DNA from: Chara braunii
Lineage: Eukaryota > Streptophyta > Charophyceae > Charales > Characeae
DNA: 21,165 bases
Assembly: GCA_003427395.1 (NCBI GenBank)
Contig: BFEA01000218.1
Location: 2,096,803 to 2,117,967, forward strand
Direction of reading: 5' to 3'
The notes below the pieces were generated by a model, which saw only the letters and a program-made list of their open reading frames with translations, searched no databases and was not told the DNA's origin. Below, piece by piece: positions 1 to 7,657 of this stretch. Position 1 is the first letter of the stretch, and the number at the start of each line of letters is the position of its first letter. A program made the translations under genes and the position numbers.

Positions 1-10
1 CTCACCTGCA

Positions 11-134
11 CCTCCAATAGAACTACCCCCCCCCCCTGCTAAATCCTGTTGCATCAACCTGGCCCCTTTCCTCACACTCCTATTGTGCCTCCGATAGAAA
101 CTACCCCCGCCCCCCCTAAATCCTGTTGCATCTT
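11..134. repeat. Two-copy 77-bp tandem repeat
   Basis: Two imperfect copies begin at 11 and 88. Each starts with CCTCC-ATAG-AACTACCCC, runs through a C-rich tract and ends with AAATCCTGTTGCATC (41-55 and 118-132), which sets the offset at 77 bp. The copies differ by small indels in the C-run. The array may extend left of the window. No coding potential is visible. Confidence 0.8.
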
Positions 135-1364
135 CCCCTTGTTCTGAGGTATTGGTGGTTTGAAAAGGAGGTGCGAAAAAATCCTTCACTGAAACAGTTC
201 AAATGCAACACCCGTATGTGTCGTTTGGTGGGAAACTAATCTCTCTTTAGTATAAATATATTTAAAAAAAGATTTTCGCTATGAACCTAAAAAAAGCGCT
301 TATTTCAACTTATTTGTATTCCACCCCTCACACAGCCGGTTTTTAGTCTGGCATACCCCTCCCGCCTGGAATCTATTCAGCAGGCCCGTGATGGAGGGCG
401 ACGCAATTTCGTGGCATGCCAGGTACCAGTAGAAAAATGCCCACCAAAGCTCCGAGTGGTAGTATATCCTGAACTGTTGAACCAGTGCATTGAAAAGATG
501 TCAGGCCCAAACATCATCAGGGATATTTCACAAACTTCAACTGGCATGGGAGGGGCATGCCAGGGTAAGCTGGCTGTTTCTGGGGCATAACCAAAATTTT
601 AGTTGCTGTATCCAGGACACAGCCCAACTTCTTGTTGTGCCCAGGGACCAGGCTGTCATAATTGCTGCCGAAGTTGGTACCCCAAATTATCTTCACCCCT
701 AGCTTTCCTAGCCGGGCGTGTTGGAATGACGCTCGGGGCATACGGCACTGCAACCTCCCCCGCCAGGCTCCCAGGCACCCTTCGTGCCGAGGCCAGAACA
801 GCCTTGAAAAACTGGTTTCATACCACCGTGGTTTGGCCTACGGGCAAAAAAAACAAAAGTGGTTTGGTGGCGGTGCATACATTTTGAGGACCCGGTAGGG
901 TCCTGTTTTTGTTCTTTTTTCTTTTATCTTGGCCGTCGATCATCACAGATCGATGGCGCCTGCAGTTCCAGTATTCAAATTCGAATCCTGGGCAGTTCCC
1001 CATGTCGCACCAGGTCGCCCCCACGCCAATGCATTGTCCACTGTGCGCCCTCGAGTGCGACGCGGTGCACTGCAATCGTCCCCCGCACCACCGTCGTGGC
1101 TGCCATTGCAGCAGCCAACACCCACTCCTGCACCGTGCTTTCGTCCGGGTTGCCGTCGCCATGGCCCTTCTCCCATGAAGTCAACCGTGTGACCGTCATG
1201 TCGAAGGTTCGAGGTAAGTTTTTTTGCCTTCTTCTTTCTTCTTCTGCTTTCTACTTTTGTTGTTATTGTTGCTCTTCTTCTCCTTCTTCGTTTCTTTGTC
1301 AGTTCTTCTTGTTCTTCTTCCTCTTCTTTTCTTTTGAACAGACTGAACTTTTTCTTTTCTTAGC
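135..1364. other. No gene recognised; unassigned intergenic DNA
   Basis: Several short overlapping open frames occur on both strands, the longest 211 codons on the plus strand from 859. None has a recognisable domain, and that frame dissolves into Ser/Pro/Phe runs from the pyrimidine tract downstream. From about 1,215 the sequence turns strongly CTT/TTC-rich and grades into the minisatellite. I see no exon-like signal I would defend. Confidence 0.6.
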
Positions 1365-1985
1365 ATTCTCCCGCCTCAGAGTCTCCCCTCCCTCCTCTGC
1401 CATAGCTCCCCTCCTCCCTCCTCCCTCTTCCCCCCTCTGTGATAGCTCCCCTCCTCCCTCCTCCCCAATAGCGCCCCTCCCTCCTCCACAATAGCCTTCC
1501 TCCTCCATCCTCTCTCCTTTGACATAGCGCCCATCCCTCCTCCTGCATCATAGCCTCCCTCCTGCCTCCCTTTCCATTGCCTCCCTCCTCCCTCCCTTTC
1601 AATCACCTCCCTCCTCCCTCCTGCTTCCTTTTAAAATATATTCAAAAAATAAAATAAAACTTCTAGGCCCCTCTCCCTCGTCCCTCCTTTGCAATAGCGC
1701 CCCTCCTCCCTCCTCCCCCCATTGCACCCCTCCCTCCTCCGCAATAGCCTCCCTCCGCCCTCCCTTTCCATTGCCTCCCTTCTCCATGCCTTCTTTTAAA
1801 ATATATTTAAAATTTAAAATATAACTTCTAGGCTCTCTTCCTCCCTCCCTCTCAATCCCCTTCCTCCTTTGCCACAGTGCCCCTCTCTCCTCCTCCACCA
1901 TAGCCTCCCTCGTCCCTCCTCCGTCCTTGGCCACAGTGCACCTCCCACCACCGCCATAGCACCCTCCCAGCTCCCTCCTGCCCAC
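1365..1985. repeat. Pyrimidine-rich minisatellite with a higher-order unit
   Basis: Irregular tandem variants of CCCCTCCCTCCTCC separated by CAATAG, GATAG or CATAG run for about 620 bp with almost no purine on the plus strand. A longer period is superimposed: an AT-rich spacer containing TTTTAAAATATATT followed by ACTTCTAGGC occurs at about 1,628 and again at about 1,794, so roughly 165 bp of minisatellite plus spacer is itself duplicated. Long open frames on the minus strand (Gly/Glu/Arg-rich) are by-products of the composition. Confidence 0.85.
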
Positions 1986-2318
1986 CCACCCCCCCCGCTA
2001 ACACACACAACCCAACATGAAGCAAAAAAAAGAGGCCGTACTTGGACAATGCTGCTAAAGCGCAGCAAAGCTCTGCCTTCAGAAAACAAAAACAAAAAAG
2101 AAAAGAAGTGGAATTTTGCATGCCCGGGGTACCCTGGGTGGGACCCCACCCCAGGCAGGGCGGCCGGGAGCCCCGGGGAAAGCTAAGCTTCATACCCAAT
2201 TACGAGTATCGCCAAATTGTCAATATGTCCGGGACTCGGTAGCACCCGACATCTTCTTGTTATGTCCAGTCATCGCCACCACCAAATCACTTTGCATACC
2301 CACGTACCGACAGGTCAG

Positions 2319-2319
<1 letters not shown>

Positions 2320-2372
<53 letters not shown>
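2320..2372. repeat. (CA)n microsatellite
   Basis: An uninterrupted CA dinucleotide array of about 26 units. It lies 52 bp upstream of hammerhead-like element A, a neighbourhood also seen for the other two copies of that family. Confidence 0.97.
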
Positions 2373-2375
<3 letters not shown>

Positions 2376-2424
2376 CGGCTGAGTGGGTATCCATGCCTGA
2401 GGGAGTGTGCAGAAGGGGTATTAT

Positions 2425-2656
2425 GGCTGTGACAGATTAGTTTGTCAGACTTCGTGCCATTTTTGTCAGGGGCTTGGAAGTACAGTATGCTAGAATTGCA
2501 GGGTTGTACGAGTAAAGTCGACCACTTTTCTCAGGGGTATTACTTACTCTGGGTGAGGTGGTAAGTCCTCATCCATCAGTCAAATCCATCCTGGGAAGAC
2601 TGTCAGGGTTCAACCTCCTGATGACTCTGTGCAAGTCCGACGAAACAGTCTGGCAC
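2425..2656 (+). mobile_element. Hammerhead-carrying repeat element, copy A
   Basis: A roughly 232 bp non-coding repeat with a diverged second copy at 7,658-7,890. Shared blocks in order are: a left end with TGCC-TT-TTG--AGGGG; a central AAGTCGACCACTTT (exact from AAAGTCGACCACTTT in A to AAAAGTCGACCACTTT in B); CATCCTGGGAAG; and a right end with TTCAACCTCCTGATGA and CGAAACAGTC. The left end (2,425-2,478) resembles the reverse complement of the right end, so the element has imperfect inverted termini, each derived from hammerhead-like sequence. The left version has lost the CUGAUGA core. No protein is encoded. It could be a non-autonomous retroelement of the retrozyme or Penelope type, or a MITE whose termini merely resemble a ribozyme. 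Outer boundaries are approximate and I see no clear target-site duplication. Confidence 0.6.
2597..2651 (+). ncRNA. Type III hammerhead-ribozyme-like fold (copy A)
   Basis: The order of parts fits a type III hammerhead, an RNA that cleaves its own backbone. Stem III pairs AGACUGU (2,597-2,603) with ACAGUCU (2,645-2,651), seven Watson-Crick pairs. The cleavage triplet GUC ends at 2,604. Stem I is a small hairpin, 2,605-2,617, with an A-C mismatch at its base and a G-U pair. The core CUGAUGA is intact at 2,618-2,624. Stem II (2,625-2,641) forms only three of five pairs, and the core GAA is at 2,642-2,644. All invariant core bases are therefore present, but stem II is damaged, so activity may be weak or lost. 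Predicted cleavage is between 2,604 and 2,605. The assignment rests on hand folding. Confidence 0.55.
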
Positions 2657-2659
2657 TAT

Positions 2660-3463
2660 CATTCTTTCTTTCTTGTGGAGGTGTGAAGAGCTGCTGCAGT
2701 GGGTACTGCGAACATTCAATGGCTACCGCACCCATTTGCCCCTATCAATTTACCCCATCTATGTATGGTAAGGTGTGGGAGGAGACCTAAACGAACACGA
2801 GGAGGGAGGGTGCCAGGTGTCAGATCACCAAGATCGTGCTTGATGTGAGAGTGAAGCATGTCGAGTTCCACAACTGCTCGCCTGCCTGTTAAAGCACCAG
2901 TACACCACACATCGGCCCGCGGGTGTCAGCACCAAACCCACACCACTTTGGAGGCCCCAACGATTTTTTTTTTCAACGGCGCCCCACACCGCGCGGCCCC
3001 TCCGAATTTTGTTCGTGGCAACAAAAAACTTTCTGCAAGGCTGGGGCCGCGTACTTCAGTTTAAGGAGGAAGAGATGGGGTAAGGCAAAAGAGGAGGAAG
3101 AGGGAGGAGAATGGGGTGTCAAACGGTAAACGTACCAAGATCGCTCTTTGTGTTGGTGAACAGATCGTGAGGGCAAAATCTGACCAAGTAACACTTGCAC
3201 ACTTGTCGATCGTCCCATTGCAATTCTCGATAGCCTTTCTTCTCTTCCTCAGTGAGATTACGAGCTGCAGAAAGCGCAAGACAGCAACCAAAACTAAGTT
3301 TCTTATTTTGTTTCCGAGAACTAAGTATTATTCATGACAGTCACATCTGCAGTGCAGCTATGTAAACAAACAAAGATAACTTTCGTCTTTGAGAAAATCT
3401 GAATCTTAATCCCCCCAAAAGGGGTTTTACAAAGCTCTGGCTGCAACCCCAATAAACCAGGTT
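2660..3463. other. No gene recognised
   Basis: Unassigned DNA. Short open frames on both strands (up to 81 codons) have no domain signature. A purine-rich patch lies at 3,060-3,120. A CCCC-AAAA-GGGG hairpin sits at 3,413-3,424, and GGGGTT and AACCCC at 3,421-3,450 form a wider inverted pair just before the SINE. Confidence 0.55.
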
Positions 3464-3595
3464 TACAATAGCTCAGTTGGTACACCAATGAACTTCTGAA
3501 ATACAGACATAAGCTCGAATCGAATCCAGATGGAACTAGTTCATGTATTTCTGAATAACCTGGGGCCGGTCAGTTCCACGATGGTATCTCTCAAG
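3464..3595 (+). mobile_element. tRNA-derived SINE, copy 1
   Basis: The internal RNA polymerase III promoter pair is visible. Box A is TAGCTCAGTTGG at 3,469-3,480, and a box B-like GAATCGAATCC ends at 3,527, about 48 nt later as in a tRNA. The body and 3' end (CTGAATAACC, GGTCAGTTCCACGATGGTATC) match three other copies at 9,036, 10,088 and 10,217. It is a non-coding retroposon that would depend on a LINE for mobility. Box B has a small insertion, so this copy is probably inactive. Confidence 0.75.
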
Positions 3596-3939
3596 GTGGC
3601 CACACTTTTTCATAAAGAACAAAAAAAAATATCTCCCATACTTCCCAACGTGCGCGAGATTACATTTACAAAGACGAGGCCCTCAGCAATGCATCTGTGG
3701 CCTTAAGAACTTGCGGCCACACGATTACCTTGCAGCACAAGTCAAAGACACGCAAAATGCTGAAGGCTTAGTCCTTGACTGGGGGAACCTAGGTCCCTGT
3801 GGACCCACGTCCATCTTCGTAAGAATATGCTTATGGCTTGATGACGCTTGTTGATGATTGTGCAGTACTTACTTGCCACTTGTGCGTCCCATGTTTTTTT
3901 TCTGTAATTGCGCATGCATCTTTCTTTTCAGTTTGTTGT
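3596..3939. other. No gene recognised
   Basis: Unassigned intergenic DNA between the SINE and the purine-rich block. Only short frames without recognisable motifs are seen. Confidence 0.55.
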
Positions 3940-4760
3940 CACTGTCAAGAGGGCAGAGGCGAAGGAACGAGGGAACGGACAGGGAGAGGACGAGGCCAGG
4001 AGGGCTGAGGCCGCAATGGACAATCCAAAGAGAGAGGGGAGGGGGGGGGAAGGGGGGGGAAGAGAAGAGAGGAGAGACCAGATGGACAGAGGATGCAGAG
4101 AAGGAGAGGGGAGGCAGAGGTGGGGAAACAAAAGAGAAATAGGAAACAGAGGGAACCGGGAAGACAAAAGAAGCAGAGAGGACTAGAGGGAGACCGCGAG
4201 AGGAGGTCGGGAATTAAGACTGCAACGTGCAAGCAGGATAGTGGAGCACGCAGGAGTTTAAAAGCTGTAGGGGTGTCAGAGATATACAGAAGGAGAGCCG
4301 GCAGAAGACCGCACACACGGGGTTCAGCCAACCTGACGGCCAGGCGGACCCACCAAAGGCAAACAGAAGATAGTAGAGATAAGATGGAACTTCAGGCGGC
4401 CATGGCAGTTGCTTCTGTCGGCACGTTGGAATTAAAAAAAAGAATCATAGTAAGGATCGATGTACGGGAAAAACAAGACAGAACGTTGAGAGAGAACAGG
4501 GAGGGAGAGGAGGTGGGGGGAGGGGGGGAAGGGTGGGGATGGAGGGCGGAGGGGACAAGAACAACAAAAAGGACAACCCCAATGATTGGAAAATGGACAA
4601 GAAGTAAGCGTGTGCAGAACGTGAGCGGAGAGAGAGAGACAAGGAGAGCGAGAGACAAGGAGAGAGGAGAGAGAAGGAAGACGCGCGATAGAGTCGCCAA
4701 GGGGAGGGTGAAAGCAGAGAGATGTAACAGGGTGAAGAAATAGGACATGCAACTTCAAGG
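3940..4760. repeat. Purine-rich (GA/GGA) low-complexity tract
   Basis: About 0.8 kb in which the plus strand is dominated by G and A, with long G-runs at 4,035-4,062 and 4,515-4,535 and a diverged GAGAGACAAGGAGAG array near 4,630-4,675. The 216-codon plus frame at 4,093 (Arg/Glu/Gly/Lys-rich) and the minus-strand Ser/Leu/Pro frames come from this bias and show no protein family. The mirror-like purine runs could form triplex or G-quadruplex structures, which is inference. Confidence 0.8.
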
Positions 4761-5214
4761 GTAGGAGAACGAGCAGACAGAGGAGAAGCAGTGAAGAGCC
4801 GAGTAATGGACTGAGAAAGGCAGATGGATGGGCCGGGACAATGCATTATTTTGGATATAGTAGCGCTCTTCGCGCCCTACTTCTCACGTTTTTTTCTATA
4901 TCATATCATGGACTGATAGAGCCTAAGGCGGCCCGTCAGGAGTGGGGAAGAGAGGGGAATAGCACTGAACAGAAAGAAGCAGCAGGAAGAAAAGAATAGC
5001 GAGGTGAGGAGAGTCAGTACGAGAGGAAGGGACTAAGGGTGTCGCTCCACTACACAACATTCTACATGCATTTGGACAAGCCCTGGACCAAGTGCGTAGG
5101 AGGAAACCAAACCTCACAGCGGAAAGAGAAAGAGGAAGGGATTCAGTCAAAGAAATGACAAGGGAAGCGGAAGACATATCAGTCCAACAAAGCAAATAAC
5201 ACACCCCATCTTTT
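4761..5214. other. No gene recognised
   Basis: Mixed, still purine-leaning sequence. A CAAAGCAAATAACACA block at about 5,192-5,207 recurs near 9,631-9,650 and 9,670-9,686, suggesting an unrecognised dispersed repeat in both places. No reliable coding frame. Confidence 0.5.
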
Positions 5215-5330
5215 TTTCTTTTCTTCGGCAATTTGTTCCTTTCTTCTTTTTTTTCCTTTCTTTCTTCTTCTTCTTCTTATTATTATTATTCTTCTGCTTC
5301 ATTTTCTTCGTTTTCTTCTGCTTCTTCATC
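5215..5330. repeat. Pyrimidine/TTC-TAT low-complexity tract
   Basis: TTC, TAT and CTT triplet runs on the plus strand, directly abutting the left arm of the large inverted repeat. The Ser/Phe/Tyr open frame here is compositional. Confidence 0.8.
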
Positions 5331-5400
5331 TATATCGTCAAATACAACTGCCCGGTACACCGTCGGCAGAGAGGGAGAAGAGGACAACAAACGACGGGCT

Positions 5401-5440
5401 GTGACGAACTGTTTCGTCGGAGTTTCACCGACTCATCAGG
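5401..5440 (-). ncRNA. Hammerhead-like core, minus strand (copy C left arm)
   Basis: Read on the minus strand, CUGAUGA (5,439-5,433) is followed by a perfect five-pair stem II, GUCGG with CCGAC (5,432-5,416), and by GAAAC (5,415-5,411). This is the best preserved stem II of the family. The 5' strand of stem III and the cleavage triplet found in copy A are replaced here by the G-rich complement of the apex, so a stand-alone type III ribozyme cannot be drawn. Reading it as type I with a two-pair stem III (AC with GU, then C) leaves stem I unpaired. I call it a core relic, not an active ribozyme. Confidence 0.45.
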
Positions 5441-5450
5441 AGGCTGAACA

Positions 5451-5486
5451 CCCCCCCCCCCCCCCCCCCTCTCTCTCTCTCTCTCT
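5451..5486. repeat. C19 run plus (CT)n at the palindrome apex
   Basis: Nineteen consecutive C residues (5,451-5,469) run straight into CT dinucleotides to 5,486. The tract occupies exactly the loop between the two arms, where copies A and B have about 120 bp of unique internal sequence. The minus strand is a 19-G run, able in principle to form a G-quadruplex. Confidence 0.95.
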
Positions 5487-5496
5487 AGTGTTCAGC

Positions 5497-5540
5497 CTCC
5501 TGATGAGTCGCTGAGACTCCGACGAACCAGTTTGTCACAG
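5497..5540 (+). ncRNA. Hammerhead-like core, plus strand (copy C right arm)
   Basis: CUGAUGA at 5,500-5,506, a four-pair stem II (GUCG with CGAC) carrying one C-C mismatch, and GAA at 5,524-5,526. The residue after GAA is C instead of the required A (GAACC rather than GAAAC), which breaks the conserved A15.1-U16.1 pair, so this copy should be inactive. It mirrors the minus-strand core at 5,401-5,440. Confidence 0.45.
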
Positions 5541-5649
5541 CCCCTCGTTTGTTGTCCTCTTCCCCCTCTCTGCCAACTGTTTACTGGGCATTTCTGTTTG
5601 ACGATACATATATATACGGTTTACCGGGCAGCTCTGTTTGACGATATAT

Positions 5650-6067
5650 AGGAATATCGCTCGGGCACCCTCGTCGTCATACATTGTCATTTGCGGAGAT
5701 GTGAAAACATCAACCAGAGTGCAAGAGAGTCAAGAAAAAAGGGTTTCTATTTTCTTCATGAACCCCCTCCCTCCCCAGGCGCCACCCTCGCGTCAGCTCC
5801 CTCCTCGCTCGTACCCGAGTTTCTCTTAGACCTCTTTCCTTTTTTCTTCCAGCTTTTCTCTCCTCCTGGTCCTTCTCCTTCTCCTCCTCCCTCGACCCAC
5901 GCACCCTCCCCCCTCTGCGAAAAAAAAAACGCGTAAGCCTCATCGGTATCGCATGGCATGGGAGAAGGACAAAGATTCCGCCGCCTTGCTGGAAACGCCA
6001 GGAATGCCCAGAAACCCCTGAGCCAAACCATGCCAATATCCCCCAATGAAGAAGATTCCGCCGCGTT
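5650..6067. other. No gene recognised; pyrimidine-rich in part
   Basis: The sequence is C/T-rich from 5,760 to 5,920. A 13 bp direct repeat AAGATTCCGCCGC occurs at about 5,972 and 6,052, leading into the 52 bp tandem repeat. The 204-codon minus frame from 6,324 to 5,710 is Gly/Arg/Glu-rich and overlaps the tandem repeat. I see no family match and do not call it a gene. Confidence 0.5.
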
Positions 6068-6171
6068 GTGGCCTTCTTCCACCTTCCTCCCATCTCCCCT
6101 TCGCACGGTTCTCCGGGCTGTGGCCTTCTTCCCCCTTCCTCCCATCTCCCCTTTGCACGGTTCTCAATTCG
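6068..6171. repeat. 52-bp tandem repeat, two copies
   Basis: Two head-to-tail units, 6,068-6,119 and 6,120-6,171, both opening with GTGGCCTTCTTCC and containing CTTCCTCCCATCTCCCCTT and GCACGGTTCTC. Only a handful of differences separate them, so the duplication is fairly recent. Confidence 0.9.
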
Positions 6172-6414
6172 TTTGGCCCCATTGTTGACTTCGTGTCGAG
6201 CTACCTGTAGTCGTTGGTCCAGGTAATGACAGCCATGGGGGGGGTCAGCGCAGGGGAGAAGGGTGGTGATGAGGATCCGGATGGCCCACATCCCCCCCCG
6301 CCATCCCTCCCATCTCACCTCCACTCAAACCTCCTTTCCTTTCCGCCCCAACCTCGGTTTCGAGTCGAGCATGTGGTTAAAATTAAGAACAAAAAAAAAT
6401 CAAAAAAAAAAAAG

Positions 6415-6725
6415 CTAGGCTACCAGAGTGGCCCGGGTCCACTAGCCCGGCCGGGCCAAAAAGTAATTAAAAAAATTAAAAAAAATAAAATTGTTTTTTA
6501 AATAAAATTTTTATTTTAAGTTTGGTAACGAATTTCGATGTCACCCTGAGGCAAAAGTTGTTCAGTTTATTTTTCTGCATAACATAGTTTTTCTTCGGAC
6601 GTTTTGGATTTTTTGGATTTTTTGGATTTTTTGGATTTTTTGGATTTTTTTGGGGAGCTGGGACCTTCCCTGGTCCTTGCACGGCCGAGCCGCAGTTACC
6701 CGGGCGGCCCCGGCTGGTAGCCTAG
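6415..6725. mobile_element. 311-bp terminal-inverted-repeat element in A-rich DNA
   Basis: CTAGGCTACCAG at 6,415-6,426 is exactly inverted as CTGGTAGCCTAG at 6,714-6,725. The similarity continues inward imperfectly for about 45 bp (GGCC-CCGGGT, CGGCCG). Both ends abut A-runs, so the element appears inserted in, or flanked by, A-rich sequence. The interior is non-coding and contains AT-rich DNA and a GGATTTTTT array. The likeliest class is a MITE, a short non-autonomous DNA transposon. Two oppositely oriented retroposon ends are less likely, because the left copy lacks a T-run. Confidence 0.55.
6605..6653. repeat. (GGATTTTTT)n, 9-bp tandem repeat
   Basis: Five to six units of TTTTTTGGA lie inside the 311 bp element. 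The Lys-Asn-Pro frame on the minus strand is a consequence of this array. Confidence 0.9.
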
Positions 6726-6945
6726 AAAAAAAGCAAAAAAACAAAAGCAAAAAAAACAAAAGCAAAAAAAACAAAAGCAAAAAAAACAAAAGCAAAAAAA
6801 ACAAAAGCAAAAAAAAACAAAAGCAAAAACAACAAAAGCAAAAACAACAAAAAAAAAAGGAAAAAAAAGGGGAAAAAAAGGGGAAAAAAAAGGGAAAAAA
6901 AAAAAGGAAAAAAAAAGGAAAAACAAAAAAAGGAAAACAAAAAAA
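6726..6945. repeat. A-rich 15-bp tandem array grading into GGAAAA repeats
   Basis: About six copies of a 15 bp unit, AAAAAAACAAAAGCA, followed by AAGGGGAAAA variants. The 115-codon plus frame at 6,650 (Lys/Asn/Ser, then Lys/Gly) and the Phe-rich minus frames are artefacts of the repeat. Confidence 0.9.
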
Positions 6946-7000
6946 TAGAGGGAACGAAAACATAGCCTTGAGTAAAGCAAAACAAAAAAAAGGATAACAC

Positions 7001-7111
7001 TACCGTCTTCCCCCAAACACAACGCACCCCGTAACCAAGGAAGATATATGTACGGTCCGGTCCGGTACTGTCATAATAACGAGGGTGCGTTGTGTTCGGG
7101 GTAAGACGGTC
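7001..7111. mobile_element. Pogo-like MITE, copy 1
   Basis: About 110 bp with terminal inverted repeats of about 28 bp. The left end CCGTCTTCCCCC then AACACAACGCACCC pairs with the right end GGGTGCGTTGTGTTCGGGG then AAGACGG. The left end is preceded by TA, the target used by Tc1/mariner/pogo transposases. Related copies lie at 10,576-10,681 and 10,167-10,216. The GAATATAACG type motif in the better-preserved copy resembles pogo-like termini. It is non-autonomous with no coding capacity, and the whole unit can fold as a hairpin. Confidence 0.7.
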
Positions 7112-7484
7112 GGTGGTCCATGACACCTGTAATCCCTATAACCCCGGTGATTAGCAATCGATCAATTGCCCTGGTTGCCTGATTGATTAATTGATTGCTT
7201 GATTGATTAGATCCATCCATTCATCGACTAGATGACAGTCGCCGCCTCACCACTCCAACCGTAACCGTCTTTTCACTCTTTCTTCCTGATTATTAGTGCA
7301 CCCCCCTCCCCTCCAAAGGCCACATTCCCTCCCCCACCATCCCTCCCGTCATGCCCTTCCGCCAACAAAGGACGAGCAGCACTTCGGCCACCCGCTTTCC
7401 AGTGGAGACGACGGGCACTCTTCGCCCACGGAGAATAGAGCAAGACACTAGACGCTGACCAGATGAGACCTCTCCCTCTGTTTG
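7112..7484. other. No gene recognised; short GATT-type repeat
   Basis: Unassigned DNA. Imperfect TGATTGAT repeats occupy about 7,180-7,210, and C-rich sequence occurs near 7,300-7,345. Confidence 0.5.
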
Positions 7485-7580
7485 TCTGGCTGGCTGGCTG
7501 CCTACCTGCCTGCCTCTGGCTGGCTGGCTGCCTACCTGCCTGCCTCTGGCTGGCTGCCTATCTGCCTGCCTGCCTGCCTG

Positions 7581-7611
<31 letters not shown>
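7485..7611. repeat. 30-bp tandem repeat followed by (CT)n
   Basis: Units starting TCTGGCTGGCTG with a CCTACCTGCCTGCC tail start at 7,485, 7,515 and 7,545. The third is shortened and degenerates into CCTG repeats, then a pure CT array at 7,586-7,611. This simple sequence directly precedes element B. Confidence 0.9.
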
Positions 7612-7616
<5 letters not shown>

Positions 7617-7657
7617 CCTCGCAAACACGCACATTGGGTGTGCGGAGTGGGTTTTCT

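Larger units (their letters stand above)
5331..5649. mobile_element. Large inverted repeat with hammerhead cores on both strands, copy C
   Basis: The left arm (5,331-5,450) is nearly the reverse complement of the right arm (5,488 to about 5,608). Landmarks mirrored across the centre are GTCAAA, the GGGCA block, GGCAGAGAGGG, GAGGACAACAAACGA, GGCTGTGAC and GACTCATCAGGAGGCTGAACAC. The apex is C19 followed by (CT)n, 5,451-5,486. The outer right part is tandemly repeated: a TTTAC-GGGCA-CTGTTTGACGATA unit of about 40 bp occurs at 5,580-5,605 and 5,620-5,645. The GGCTGTGAC termini and the CCTCCTGATGA core link it to elements A and B. Transcribed RNA would fold into a long hairpin. It may be a fused dimer or snap-back derivative of that family. 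Confidence 0.75.

Noticed and set aside
3413-3424. CCCCAAAA-GGGG as a telomere-like repeat
   Set aside because: Only one unit, immediately explained by a small hairpin; no array.
4093-4743. 216-codon plus-strand Arg/Glu-rich frame
   Set aside because: Arises from a purine-rich tract in which stop codons are depleted. The opposite strand is open in several frames too.
5401-5540. Type I hammerheads with a two-pair stem III
   Set aside because: The bases flanking the core cannot form stem I in either arm. The type III reading from copy A explains the sequence better, and copy C lacks its 5' parts.
5710-6324. 204-codon minus-strand open frame
   Set aside because: Gly/Arg/Glu-rich composition from C/T-rich DNA, overlapping a 52 bp tandem repeat. 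No recognisable family.
7485-7585. CRISPR-like regular repeats
   Set aside because: Units are head to tail without unique spacers and degrade into CCTG microsatellite.
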